From contig JACRBX010000046.1 of the NCBI GenBank assembly GCA_016219225.1, positions 1 through 52,215 on the forward strand: DNA of 52,215 nucleotides, read 5' to 3'. The notes under the pieces were generated by a model, which was not told the origin of the DNA, did not search any database, and was given only the letters and a program-made list of their open reading frames with translations. This document shows positions 33,150 to 40,938 of the stretch, piece by piece (the first letter of the stretch is position 1; every line of letters begins with the position of its first letter). The stretch comes from Deltaproteobacteria bacterium. Its GTDB lineage: Bacteria > Desulfobacterota > RBG-13-43-22. The position numbers were made by a program, and so were the translations under genes.

Positions 33150-33896
33150 ATGAGATGTGAAGGAAAAGTGGCAATCGTTACCGGCGGCGGATGCGGGATT
33201 GGCTTGGCTATTGCGCTGGCCTTGGCTAAGGAAGGAGCAAAAGTTGCTGTCTGGGATGTAAAGGAACCGGAAGCAACGCAAGCCGCTGACAAAATAAATT
33301 TAGGCGGTTATTTGGCAATGGCTATAAAAGTGGATGTATCTGCCGGCCCTGAGGTGAAGTCGGCCGTCCGGCAAGTGCTTGATAATTGGGGCCGGATCGA
33401 TATCTTAGTCAATAATGCCGGCATCTGCCAGGTGGCACCCATCGAGGAGATCACAGAAACAGACTGGGACCGGGTATTGGCGGTCAATCTCAAGGGCACC
33501 TTTCTCTGCTCCCAGGCTGTGATGGGCGTAATGAAGCGCCAAAAAAGTGGTAAGATCATTAACCTGGGATCGGTCTCCGGTAAGGTAGGCGGCATTGCCG
33601 TGGGCTCACATTATTCCGCCTCAAAAGCGGCGGTGATGTGCTTTACCAAGTCTCTTGCACGGGAACTGGCTCCATTCAATGTTAATGTAAATGCCATAGC
33701 GCCTGGGATAATCGAGACCGATATGACTCAGGGCATTACCGGTGGTAACTGGGACAATTACCTTTCGATGATCCCCTTGGGCCGTGTGGGAACAGTCGAC
33801 GAAGTAGCCAAGGTGGCCCTGTTTCTGGCATCGGACGAATCCAGCTATCTGACCGGCGAGATCATTGATGTAAACGGCGGTCAGTTTATGGATTGA
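33150..33896 (+). CDS. SDR-family oxidoreductase
   Basis: 248 residues of the classical short-chain dehydrogenase family. Cofactor loop TGGGCGIG near the start, NNAG, the catalytic tetrad with Ser in LGSVSG and YSASK, and C-terminal SYLTGEIIDVNGGQ. The Asp in AVWDVKE suggests NAD(H). An ATG at 33147 is one codon earlier, but AGGAGG lies 5 bp before 33150 and only 2 bp before 33147. It resembles 3-oxoacyl-ACP reductase/alcohol dehydrogenase types; the substrate is unknown. Confidence 0.88.
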   Translation: MRCEGKVAIVTGGGCGIGLAIALALAKEGAKVAVWDVKEPEATQAADKINLGGYLAMAIKVDVSAGPEVKSAVRQVLDNWGRIDILVNNAGICQVAPIEEITETDWDRVLAVNLKGTFLCSQAVMGVMKRQKSGKIINLGSVSGKVGGIAVGSHYSASKAAVMCFTKSLARELAPFNVNVNAIAPGIIETDMTQGITGGNWDNYLSMIPLGRVGTVDEVAKVALFLASDESSYLTGEIIDVNGGQFMD

Positions 33897-33925
33897 TCTG
33901 AAATTGAAAGCTCAAAGGAGGCTGT

Positions 33926-34945
33926 ATGCCTGACAATCTAATTCTTGATCCAAGATGGTTCAGCCCCGACTCTTTTGACCAGGAAATCGCTGAGTTTAAT
34001 GAAAGCATCCATAAAATCCTTTCAGAACTTCCACCCACCTACACCCAGACACCGCAAGCCTTACGGGATGCCCGGGAACGGGGAGAGGGCTTATGGCCCA
34101 TGCGACGCCTTGAAGAAGTTGAGGATAGGTCCATCCCTGGACCGGCAGGCGATATTCCTTTGCGTGTCTATGTCCCGAACAGGGTTAGGGGCGTTTATCT
34201 GCATATCCATGGCGGGGGGTTCATGTTCGGCCGGCCCTATCAATACGACGAACCTTGCGTTAGAATCGCCAAAGCCTGTCAAGTGGTATCGATCAGCGTC
34301 GATTATCGACTGGCCCCTGAACATCCCTTTCCTGCCGGCCTCGATGACTGCGAAGCCTCTGCCCTTTGGGCCATCAGGCACATGAAGGCCGAGTTTGGGG
34401 TGGATCTGATCCTGATCGGAGGAGAATCCGCCGGAGCTAATCTCAGTGTGGCCACATTGCTGAGGATGAGAGATCGTCATGGCTATATGGATTTTGCAGG
34501 TGCGAACTTGATCTATGGGGTCTATCTTTTATCCGGAACTCCCAGTTGCAGGATATGGGGGGAAGAGAGAAAGTTGATTCTAACCTCAAGGACTATGGAA
34601 TGGTTTAATGAGAATTATGCACCCCGGAAGCAATGGGACAATCCCGAGGCATCACCGCTTTTTGCGGACCTGAAGAGTCTGCCCCCGGCCCTTTTCACTA
34701 TCGGCACCATGGATCCCCTTCTCGACGATTCCCTGTTTATGTCTTCCCGTTGGACGGCTGCGGGCAATAAAGCCGTTCTGGCCGTATACCCTGGAGGTAT
34801 CCATGCTTTTAATTTATTTCCCTCTGGATTGGCTGAAAAGGCTAACGATCGTATGGCGGATTTTATAAGGGGAATTGTTGATTTCGAGATTGGACCATCT
34901 GCGGATTTAGAAAATCGTAAAGGAGATTCCATTGAAAGCTCTTAG
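33926..34945 (+). CDS. Alpha/beta-hydrolase, hormone-sensitive-lipase type esterase
   Basis: 339 residues. The oxyanion-hole motif HIHGGGFMFG and nucleophile elbow GESAGAN (Ser) define the HSL/GDXG family; Asp in DPLLDD and His in GGIHAFN complete the triad. There is no signal peptide, so it acts in the cytoplasm. AAAGGAGG precedes the ATG. It overlaps the next gene by 14 bp. It probably cleaves an ester or lactone of the imported compound. Confidence 0.88.
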   Translation: MPDNLILDPRWFSPDSFDQEIAEFNESIHKILSELPPTYTQTPQALRDARERGEGLWPMRRLEEVEDRSIPGPAGDIPLRVYVPNRVRGVYLHIHGGGFMFGRPYQYDEPCVRIAKACQVVSISVDYRLAPEHPFPAGLDDCEASALWAIRHMKAEFGVDLILIGGESAGANLSVATLLRMRDRHGYMDFAGANLIYGVYLLSGTPSCRIWGEERKLILTSRTMEWFNENYAPRKQWDNPEASPLFADLKSLPPALFTIGTMDPLLDDSLFMSSRWTAAGNKAVLAVYPGGIHAFNLFPSGLAEKANDRMADFIRGIVDFEIGPSADLENRKGDSIESS

Positions 34946-35966
34946 AAAAACAGCCCAGGGCGCTGGTTATGTTGAGTTGACAGAGATCCCCGAACCGGAG
35001 ATTGGGGAAGGTCAGGTTTTGATAAAAGTCGAAAGGGCCGGTATTTGTGGAACAGATCTGCACATCTTACACGGCTTTTTTTCAAAAACGAGACCTCCGG
35101 TCACCATGGGGCATGAGTTTGCCGGAGTGGTCGCCAAAGCAGGATCGGCCGTAACGGGTTGGCTTCCGGGAGACCGGGTTGCCGTGGAAAGTAAGTCCTC
35201 ATCCTGCGGAAAGTGCCGATATTGCCTTTCCGGGATGACGAACTTATGTTCGGAAAGGCTGGCCTTTGGCTACAGCCTGGATGGCGGATTCGCCTCTCTG
35301 GTAGCGGTCCGATCCACCGCCCTTCATCGTTTGCCGGATGAAACGACTTTTCAGGAAGGCGCACTTTGCGAGCCCCTGGCCTGTGCCGTCCATGCGGTAT
35401 TTGAAATTGCCATGATCAAACCCAATGATCTGGTGTTAATCACCGGTCCTGGTCCGATCGGGTTATTGATGGTTCTGGTAGCCAAGGCCGCTGGCGCTCG
35501 GGTGATCATCACGGGCACGGAAAAGGATCAGGAACGACTCGACCTTGCTGTTGGTATCGGTGCGGATTATGTGGTCCGGGTTGACAGGACCAATCTTTTC
35601 GATTTGGTGATGGATTTGACCGGCGGTCTGGGTGTCGATACGGCCATTGAATGCTCGGGTGTCTCTGCTGCGATAAGCGATTGTCTGGCCTGCGTGGCCA
35701 GAAGGGGCCAGATTGTTCAGATGGGCTTGTCCGGACGTCCGGTTGAAACGGTTATGGACCATCTGGCGCTAAAGGAAATCACTTTGAAAGGCTCTTTCGG
35801 CCATAACCATGAGACCTGGAACAAGGTTATCGATCTCTTGGAAAAGAAGAGGATTGATTTGAAACCGCTGGTGTCGGGTGAATTTCCCCTCGATAATTGG
35901 CAGGAAGCTTTCAGGCTATCAGAAGAGGGCAAAGGGATTAAATATCTGCTCTATCCCGCCGATTAG
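34932..35966 (+). CDS. Zinc-dependent medium-chain alcohol dehydrogenase
   Basis: 344 residues of the sorbitol/threonine-dehydrogenase type. Catalytic zinc: Cys in GICGTD, His-Glu in MGHEFAG. Structural zinc: C-G-K-C-R-Y-C then LSGMTNLC. The NAD-binding loop is GPGPIGLLMVLVAKAAGARV. Translation appears to start at a TTG inside the end of the esterase gene, with AAGGAG 7 bp ahead; no ATG fits the conserved N-terminus (KALRKTAQGAGYVELTEIPE). It would oxidise a secondary alcohol to a ketone. Confidence 0.88.
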   Translation: MKALRKTAQGAGYVELTEIPEPEIGEGQVLIKVERAGICGTDLHILHGFFSKTRPPVTMGHEFAGVVAKAGSAVTGWLPGDRVAVESKSSSCGKCRYCLSGMTNLCSERLAFGYSLDGGFASLVAVRSTALHRLPDETTFQEGALCEPLACAVHAVFEIAMIKPNDLVLITGPGPIGLLMVLVAKAAGARVIITGTEKDQERLDLAVGIGADYVVRVDRTNLFDLVMDLTGGLGVDTAIECSGVSAAISDCLACVARRGQIVQMGLSGRPVETVMDHLALKEITLKGSFGHNHETWNKVIDLLEKKRIDLKPLVSGEFPLDNWQEAFRLSEEGKGIKYLLYPAD

Positions 35967-36082
35967 ACTGATATAGCCATAAGACCTGAAGCCGGCCAGA
36001 CAAACGATATTTCACAAAAGCGAGCGGCGTTCACATATTCTCCTGCCGTTCATTCCCGTTATTTTAAGTAAAGGTGAAGCAT

Positions 36083-37837
36083 ATGAAAGGGTTTTTCAAT
36101 CGTATCTTAAAAATTGACGTGGGTGAACAATCCTTTTCCATCCAGGAATTGACCGATCAGGAATTGGGATCGGGTTTGGGAGGTAAAGGCTTGGCCACCA
36201 GACTGTTGCTGGAAAATAATCCTCCCGGGGTGGACCCCTTTTCACCGGAAAACAGTCTGATCATAGCCCTTGGTCCGATTACCGACAGTCCGATTTATGG
36301 GTCCTGTCGTCACGGGATCTATACCAAGAGTCCCCAGACCGGGCTCTATGCCGAATCCTATTCCGGGGGCAAGGCGGCCGAAAGCATCAGCCGGACCGGG
36401 TATGATGCCCTGGTCATCCGGGGCATTTCCAAGGAGCCGGTCTTTTTGGAGATCAGCGATGAAACCGTGCGCTTTCATCCGGGACAGGATTTATGGGGCC
36501 TGGACACCTATGCCACGGAAGATGCGGTCCTAAAAAGGATCGGGAAAAAGAGGATAGGCCAAGCTGCGGACCGGGCCGCGGCCCTGGTGATCGGTCCAGC
36601 AGGGGAAAACCTGATCCGCTTTTCGGTGATCGAAAACGATTACTGGCGCTCGGCCGGCCGGACCGGAACCGGTGCGGTTATGGGCTCCAAAAAGATCAAG
36701 GCAATGTGTTTTTATGGAAACCGGAAACGACCCCTGGCCTTTCCGGATGAGGCCAAGGCCTTTGTCCAGGAGATTATGGAAAAGGGCAAGACCGATGCCG
36801 GGGTGGCCAATTACCGGAAAATGGGGACCCCCATGATGGTCGGGGTCTTAAATAAGGCCCAAGCCTTTCCGACCCAGTACTGGTCCAAAGGGGTTCTGGA
36901 GGGCTGGGAAGCCATTGGGGCGGACAGCCTCCATGAACGCTGTGAAGTCCAACCCCGGGCCTGCGCCCGCTGTTTTATCGCCTGTGGCCGCTTGAGCAGG
37001 GTCAAGGAAGGCCCCCATAAAGGAATGACGCTGGAAGGTCCTGAATATGAGACCATCTATGCCTTCGGTGGTTTGTGCCTCATCAAAAGCATCGAAGACA
37101 TCCTGTATTTAAATGATATCTGCGACCGTCTCGGATTGGATACCATCACGGCCGGGAATCTGGCCGGACTGACGATTGAGGCCTCTAAGCGGGGAAAGAT
37201 TCCGGAAAAAATAGAATACGGCGATGTGCCGGCCATTGCGGCCTTGCTGAAACAAATAGCTTATCGACAAGGCCCCGGGGCTGTTCTGGCCGAGGGGATC
37301 CAAACAGCCGCCGCCGAGTGGGGGCTGGAAGATATCGCCATTCATGTTAAAGGGCTGGAGCCGGCCGGTTATGACCCCCGGGTGCTCAAAGGCGTGGGCC
37401 TGGGCTATGCCACTTCGGACCGGGGGGCCTGCCATCTACGGGCCACTTTTTACAAACCCGAACTTTCCAGGATGATCGATCCGGATCAGATTGAAGGCAA
37501 GGCCGAAATGTTTATTGATTTTGAAGACCGGCTGTGCCTTTTTGACACCCTGATCCTCTGCCGTTTTTACCGGGACCTCTATCCCTGGTCGGAACTGTCC
37601 CGGATCATCCATATGTCCACAGGCCTGAATTGGGGTAAAGCCGAAATACAAAAAATGACCAACCGGGTGATCTCCCAGTGTCGGGAATTCAACCTGCGGG
37701 AAGGCATGACCCGGGACCAGGACTCACTGCCTCCCCGATTTCACAAAGAGGCCCTGCCGGAGAGCGGTAAAGTGATCACCGAAGACGAACTGAATCGTCT
37801 GATCACGGATTATTATCGATTGAGGGGGTGGGAATAG
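36083..37837 (+). CDS. Aldehyde:ferredoxin oxidoreductase family protein
   Basis: 584 residues of the tungsten/molybdenum-bispyranopterin AOR family, which oxidises aldehydes to acids with ferredoxin. Recognisable parts: start GFFNRILKIDVGEQSFSIQE, the cofactor segment GRTGTGAVMGSKKIKAM, the iron-sulfur motif CARCFIACG (C-x2-C-x3-C), GPEYETIYAFGG, and the last cluster cysteine in FDTLILCRF. The frame allows a GTG at 36074, but AAAGGTGA fits the ATG at 36083. It stands 117 bp after the ADH gene and may complete alcohol to aldehyde to acid. The substrate is unknown; related benzoyl and other specialised AORs exist. Confidence 0.9.
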   Translation: MKGFFNRILKIDVGEQSFSIQELTDQELGSGLGGKGLATRLLLENNPPGVDPFSPENSLIIALGPITDSPIYGSCRHGIYTKSPQTGLYAESYSGGKAAESISRTGYDALVIRGISKEPVFLEISDETVRFHPGQDLWGLDTYATEDAVLKRIGKKRIGQAADRAAALVIGPAGENLIRFSVIENDYWRSAGRTGTGAVMGSKKIKAMCFYGNRKRPLAFPDEAKAFVQEIMEKGKTDAGVANYRKMGTPMMVGVLNKAQAFPTQYWSKGVLEGWEAIGADSLHERCEVQPRACARCFIACGRLSRVKEGPHKGMTLEGPEYETIYAFGGLCLIKSIEDILYLNDICDRLGLDTITAGNLAGLTIEASKRGKIPEKIEYGDVPAIAALLKQIAYRQGPGAVLAEGIQTAAAEWGLEDIAIHVKGLEPAGYDPRVLKGVGLGYATSDRGACHLRATFYKPELSRMIDPDQIEGKAEMFIDFEDRLCLFDTLILCRFYRDLYPWSELSRIIHMSTGLNWGKAEIQKMTNRVISQCREFNLREGMTRDQDSLPPRFHKEALPESGKVITEDELNRLITDYYRLRGWE

Positions 37838-38017
37838 ACAAGTAACCGTTTGGTTTCTCTTCATCCGATTGAACAGAGTGACCATAAACGACGCCAGTCC
37901 GGACGGTATACCTCTATCTTGTGCTATTCTTCCCCTGAGGAAACTCGGTATCTGTCTCTTATGTTTTGTGTTAAGCTTCCTTCCAGCGATTTCGAGGTAG
38001 GCCTTCAAGAGCTTACT

Positions 38018-38866
38018 TCAAGTCTCAGTAGTAATGCCGAGGCCGGCCCGCATCAGATTCAGTCCTTCCTGCTGGATGGACCATTGTTTGCCTCCGACCA
38101 GACCGCCGTCCACCACCAGGTTGTGGCCGTTGACGAAAGTTGATTCATCGGAAGCGAGAAAAACAGCCGCCATGGCGATATCCTCCGGAAGACCGGCCCG
38201 GCGGATGGGTTGAAAGGTCGTAAATGCCTGTTTGACCAATTCGGCTGATTTTTCGGCTTCCTCCGTCGGCAGGCCCAGGGCCTTGCCGAAGATGCCGGTG
38301 GCGATGCCGCCGGGGGAGATGCTGTTGACCCGGATGTTCTTCTCACCCAACTCCATGGCTACGCATCGGGTCAGGTGGATCACGGCCGCCTTGGCCGCCG
38401 CGTAGATCATGGAAGAAGAATAGCCGGCCAGCACCCCGGCCACGCTGCCGTTATTGATGATGCTGCCCGAGCCCTGGGCCTTCATGACCGGAGTCACATG
38501 TTTCATGCCCAGCATGACCCCGCCCAGAAGAACTGACAGGGCGGCTTCATACTTGTCCAAAGGAATAGTCTCTATGCCCCCCACCGGGGCCGGGCAGCCG
38601 GCATTATTAAAAAGACAATCCACCCGGCCGAAGCGTTCCACGGCATAGGCGATCATGGTCTTGACGTCGGCCTCTTTGGAGACATCGGTTTTTAAAAAAT
38701 CGACCTTGGGGCCCAAGGCCTTGGCCAGTTCCCGCCCTTCCTTTTCCCGGCGGGCCGCGATAAGCACATAAGCCCCTTCGTCAGCAAAAACCTCAACGGT
38801 TCGTTTGCCGATCCCGCTGGTCCCGCCGGTAATAATCGCCGTCTTCCCTCTGAGTCGTCCGCTCAT
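38018..38866 (-). CDS. SDR-family oxidoreductase, convergent with the AOR gene
   Basis: 282 residues. Cofactor loop TGGTSGIGKR, NNAG, catalytic YAAAK and C-terminal TFVNGHNLVVDGGLVGG. The Arg-rich AARREKE after the second strand suggests NADP(H). A tail of about 25 residues (KQWSIQQEGLNLMRAGLGIT) extends past the usual end. AAAGGGAGA precedes the ATG. It resembles secoisolariciresinol/cyclohexanol-dehydrogenase-like members. Its promoter region has a 52-bp sequence repeated before nadC. Confidence 0.88.
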   Translation of the reverse strand: MSGRLRGKTAIITGGTSGIGKRTVEVFADEGAYVLIAARREKEGRELAKALGPKVDFLKTDVSKEADVKTMIAYAVERFGRVDCLFNNAGCPAPVGGIETIPLDKYEAALSVLLGGVMLGMKHVTPVMKAQGSGSIINNGSVAGVLAGYSSSMIYAAAKAAVIHLTRCVAMELGEKNIRVNSISPGGIATGIFGKALGLPTEEAEKSAELVKQAFTTFQPIRRAGLPEDIAMAAVFLASDESTFVNGHNLVVDGGLVGGKQWSIQQEGLNLMRAGLGITTET

Positions 38867-38934
38867 TTCCGTTCTCCCTTTATATCGTTCAGTTGTTTCA
38901 ATTGAAACCGCCCATCCACCATGGCGGATTTAAA

Positions 38935-38986
38935 GAATTTCCTATTCCTTATTCAGTAAAAAGTCAATAAGTTTGGTTCTTCTCTT
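38935..38986 (-). promoter_or_regulatory. Repeated promoter-like sequence before the SDR gene
   Basis: On the minus strand TTATTGACTTTTTACTGAAT is followed by AAGGAATAGGAAATTC. It is nearly identical (about 48 of 52 bp) to 43412-43462 before nadC. TTGACT with TAGGAA 17 bp later may be the -35/-10 boxes, although the -10 is poor. Function as promoter is inferred. Confidence 0.5.
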
Positions 38987-39068
38987 GGGATGAACTAATA
39001 AAGCTTGACAAAAAAACGGAAGTTATACCAATATTATTAAAAGGAAACCTATTTAAATAGGGGGAGTT

Positions 39069-39362
39069 ATGGTTCTTGAGTCAATTGAAACCACTGAAAA
39101 AATTGTCAGGTCTATTCCAATCGATGAAATTAAAGAAGCCTTGGTCAACGAATATCGGAGACGTCTTATTCGATATAAAATGATTGACGAGGTAATGAAA
39201 AAAAAATATGGAATGGATTTTAACAAATTTGAATCAGAAAATATTGTTGAAAAAAGAAAATTCTCTTGGGAAGTTGAATCGGATGCCATGGAATGGGAAC
39301 ATGCCGTGGAAGGAATACGGTATGCCTCTGAAAGATTAGAGGATTTTAAAAACCTATGCTGA
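39069..39362 (+). CDS. Small hypothetical protein, first of a coupled pair
   Basis: 97 residues, charged and helical (IPIDEIKEALVNEYRRRLIR, then KMIDEVMKKKYGMDFNKFES), without a recognised domain. A strong TAGGGGGAG precedes the ATG, and the stop overlaps the next gene by 7 bp. The size, coupling and AT-richness compared with the neighbours fit a toxin-antitoxin pair, this being the antitoxin-like partner. Confidence 0.6.
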   Translation: MVLESIETTEKIVRSIPIDEIKEALVNEYRRRLIRYKMIDEVMKKKYGMDFNKFESENIVEKRKFSWEVESDAMEWEHAVEGIRYASERLEDFKNLC

Positions 39363-39685
39363 CTTCGAATCAACTGATTCATCTTACTGAAAAATATGGT
39401 CTTAAAATAGTTCGCCTTGATACCACCGATATAACCTTGATTGCGAGGATCGAAATTCTCCCCATGGTTTTTATTGAAATCTATGAAAATTTAAGAAAAG
39501 AAAAACTGAATTTGGCATTAATTTTTGGGAATACCAGGGTCTTTGGAGTAGACAGAGAAGGAGGTTTTTACCATGAACATCCCCCTGAAGACCCGGAGCA
39601 GCACATTCCAATCAAGAAAAGTTTGGACCTCGAAGATTTTATTATTAGGTCCATCGAAATATTAAACAGTAAACACTTATTATAA
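39356..39685 (+). CDS. Small hypothetical protein, possible toxin partner
   Basis: 109 residues, predicted mixed alpha/beta. The central part LALIFGNTRVFGVDREGGFY followed by HEHPPEDPEQHIP is reminiscent of TumE-like (DUF6516) proteins, in which a strand naming an R-x-G-x-D pattern is followed by a His-rich loop. The likeness is by eye only. It overlaps the upstream gene by 7 bp. Base composition is lower in GC than the flanking genes, a sign of transfer. Confidence 0.55.
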   Translation: MLTSNQLIHLTEKYGLKIVRLDTTDITLIARIEILPMVFIEIYENLRKEKLNLALIFGNTRVFGVDREGGFYHEHPPEDPEQHIPIKKSLDLEDFIIRSIEILNSKHLL

Positions 39686-39714
39686 ATTCCAATAGATTTT
39701 TTTTTCTGGAATCC

Positions 39715-40635
39715 TTATGGTCCAATCGCCAGCATTCTATCGACGGTCGATAACGCTTTGTCCCTGATGGATTGGGGTACGGTGACCATAAACTGCATTT
39801 CCTGTAGGGCACGGAGGACCTTCTCCAAAGTAATTTTTTTCATATTGGGGCAAACGGCTTTGCTGTTGACGGGAAGGAAGGTTTTTCCGGGATTTTCTTT
39901 TTTCAGACGGTCAATGATGCCCGTCTCTGTTCCGATAATGAATTCTCTCCCAGAACTTTCCCGGGCATAACGCAGCATGCCGCCGGTGCTGAGTACTTCA
40001 TCCGCCGCTTCCTTGGCATCGGCGCGGCATTCCGGATGCACCAGCGCCATCGCACCGGGGTGTTTTCTCTTTTCCTCGATGATTTTTCGGCCTAAGATCC
40101 GCAGGTGGGTGGGACAAAATCCCGGCCATAAATGCATTTTTCTGCCTGTTTTTTGGGCCACCCATTGTCCCAGATACTGGTCCGGAATAAAAAGGATTTC
40201 TCCCTGGGAGGGTAAACTCTGGACGACCCTGACGGCGTTGGCCGAGGTACAGCAAATATCCGATTCGGCCTTGACTGCAGCCGAGGAATTTACATAACAG
40301 ACGACCATAGCCCCGGGGAACTTTTTCTTTTCTTTAATTAATTGTTCCGCCGTAATCATATCCGCCATCGGACAACCGGCTTCGATATCAGGCAATAATA
40401 CCGTCTTCCCCGGATTGACCAGATAGGCCGTTTCGGCCATAAAATGAACCCCGCAGAAAACAATGACCTCCGCTTCGGTTTGAGCCGCCTTCCGGCTTAG
40501 TTCAAGTGAATCCCCAATAAAATCGGCAATATTTTGAACTTCCGGTCGTTGGTAATTATGAACCAGTATGACGGCATTCTTTTGTTTTTTCAGGTTTGTT
40601 ATCTCTGCAATAATTTTATCAGGGTTAATAGCCAT
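39715..40635 (-). CDS. nadA: Quinolinate synthase NadA
   Basis: 306 residues. It condenses iminoaspartate with dihydroxyacetone phosphate to quinolinate in NAD synthesis, using a 4Fe-4S cluster. Cluster cysteines are likely those in VFCGVHFMAETA, in the middle SDICCTSANA/HPECR region and in AVCPNMKKITLEKV. HPECR and FLPVNSKAVCPNMK are family hallmarks. GGAGACTA precedes the ATG. It is separated from nadB by a 303-bp repeat-rich gap, so it may have its own promoter. Confidence 0.94.
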   Translation of the reverse strand: MAINPDKIIAEITNLKKQKNAVILVHNYQRPEVQNIADFIGDSLELSRKAAQTEAEVIVFCGVHFMAETAYLVNPGKTVLLPDIEAGCPMADMITAEQLIKEKKKFPGAMVVCYVNSSAAVKAESDICCTSANAVRVVQSLPSQGEILFIPDQYLGQWVAQKTGRKMHLWPGFCPTHLRILGRKIIEEKRKHPGAMALVHPECRADAKEAADEVLSTGGMLRYARESSGREFIIGTETGIIDRLKKENPGKTFLPVNSKAVCPNMKKITLEKVLRALQEMQFMVTVPQSIRDKALSTVDRMLAIGP

Positions 40636-40654
40636 TATTTAGTCTCCAACAAAA

Positions 40655-40693
40655 CGCTCATGACCCTGGTGGGGCACCGACAAATCATCAAAA
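40655..40693 (+). repeat. Short dispersed repeat copy
   Basis: CGCTCATGACC...GGGGCACCGACAAATCATCAAAAT. Related to 13713, 28701 and 40811. It lies in the nadA-nadB gap just upstream of nadA. Confidence 0.55.
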
Positions 40694-40703
40694 TATTGCC
40701 GTC

Positions 40704-40733
40704 GTAGGGGCGGGTTTTTAAACCCGCCCCTAC
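40704..40733. repeat. Perfect 14-bp palindromic hairpin
   Basis: GTAGGGGCGGGTTT-TT-AAACCCGCCCCTAC, a near-seamless palindrome of the class often scattered between genes in related bacteria. In the nadA-nadB gap it could act as a terminator or transcript stabiliser. Confidence 0.75.
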
Positions 40734-40810
40734 ATCACCCCAATATAGGCCAAGGTCCAAGATTTGCCACACTTGAAACTTACATCTTGAAACTTTCTTT
40801 TCGTATTAAA

Positions 40811-40848
40811 CTCGCCTGTCCCATGGGGGCACCACGCATCAGGAAAAC
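40811..40848 (+). repeat. Short dispersed repeat, divergent copy
   Basis: CTCGCCTGTCCCATGGGGGC then ACCACGCATCAGGAAAAC, a more decayed member of the same repeat as 40655. The nearby CATCTTGAAACTT (about 40783-40795) also occurs near 136-149 beside the copy at 38-66. Confidence 0.45.
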
Positions 40849-40894
40849 AACAAAGTGAAAGATGAAATGGAAAGGGATAAACCCCATGGACCGG

Positions 40895-40919
40895 CCCCTG
40901 ACCCCTGATCCCCGACCCC
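40895..40919 (-). other. Four G-runs after nadB (possible G-quadruplex)
   Basis: On the minus (nadB) strand four runs of GGGG are spaced 2, 4 and 3 bp apart: GGGGTCGGGGATCAGGGG then TCAGGGG. This satisfies the standard quadruplex pattern. It lies 20 bp after the nadB stop. It is also a heptad-like tandem repeat (TGACCCC). Confidence 0.5.
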
Positions 40920-40938
40920 ATAATTATAGGGGATGCGC

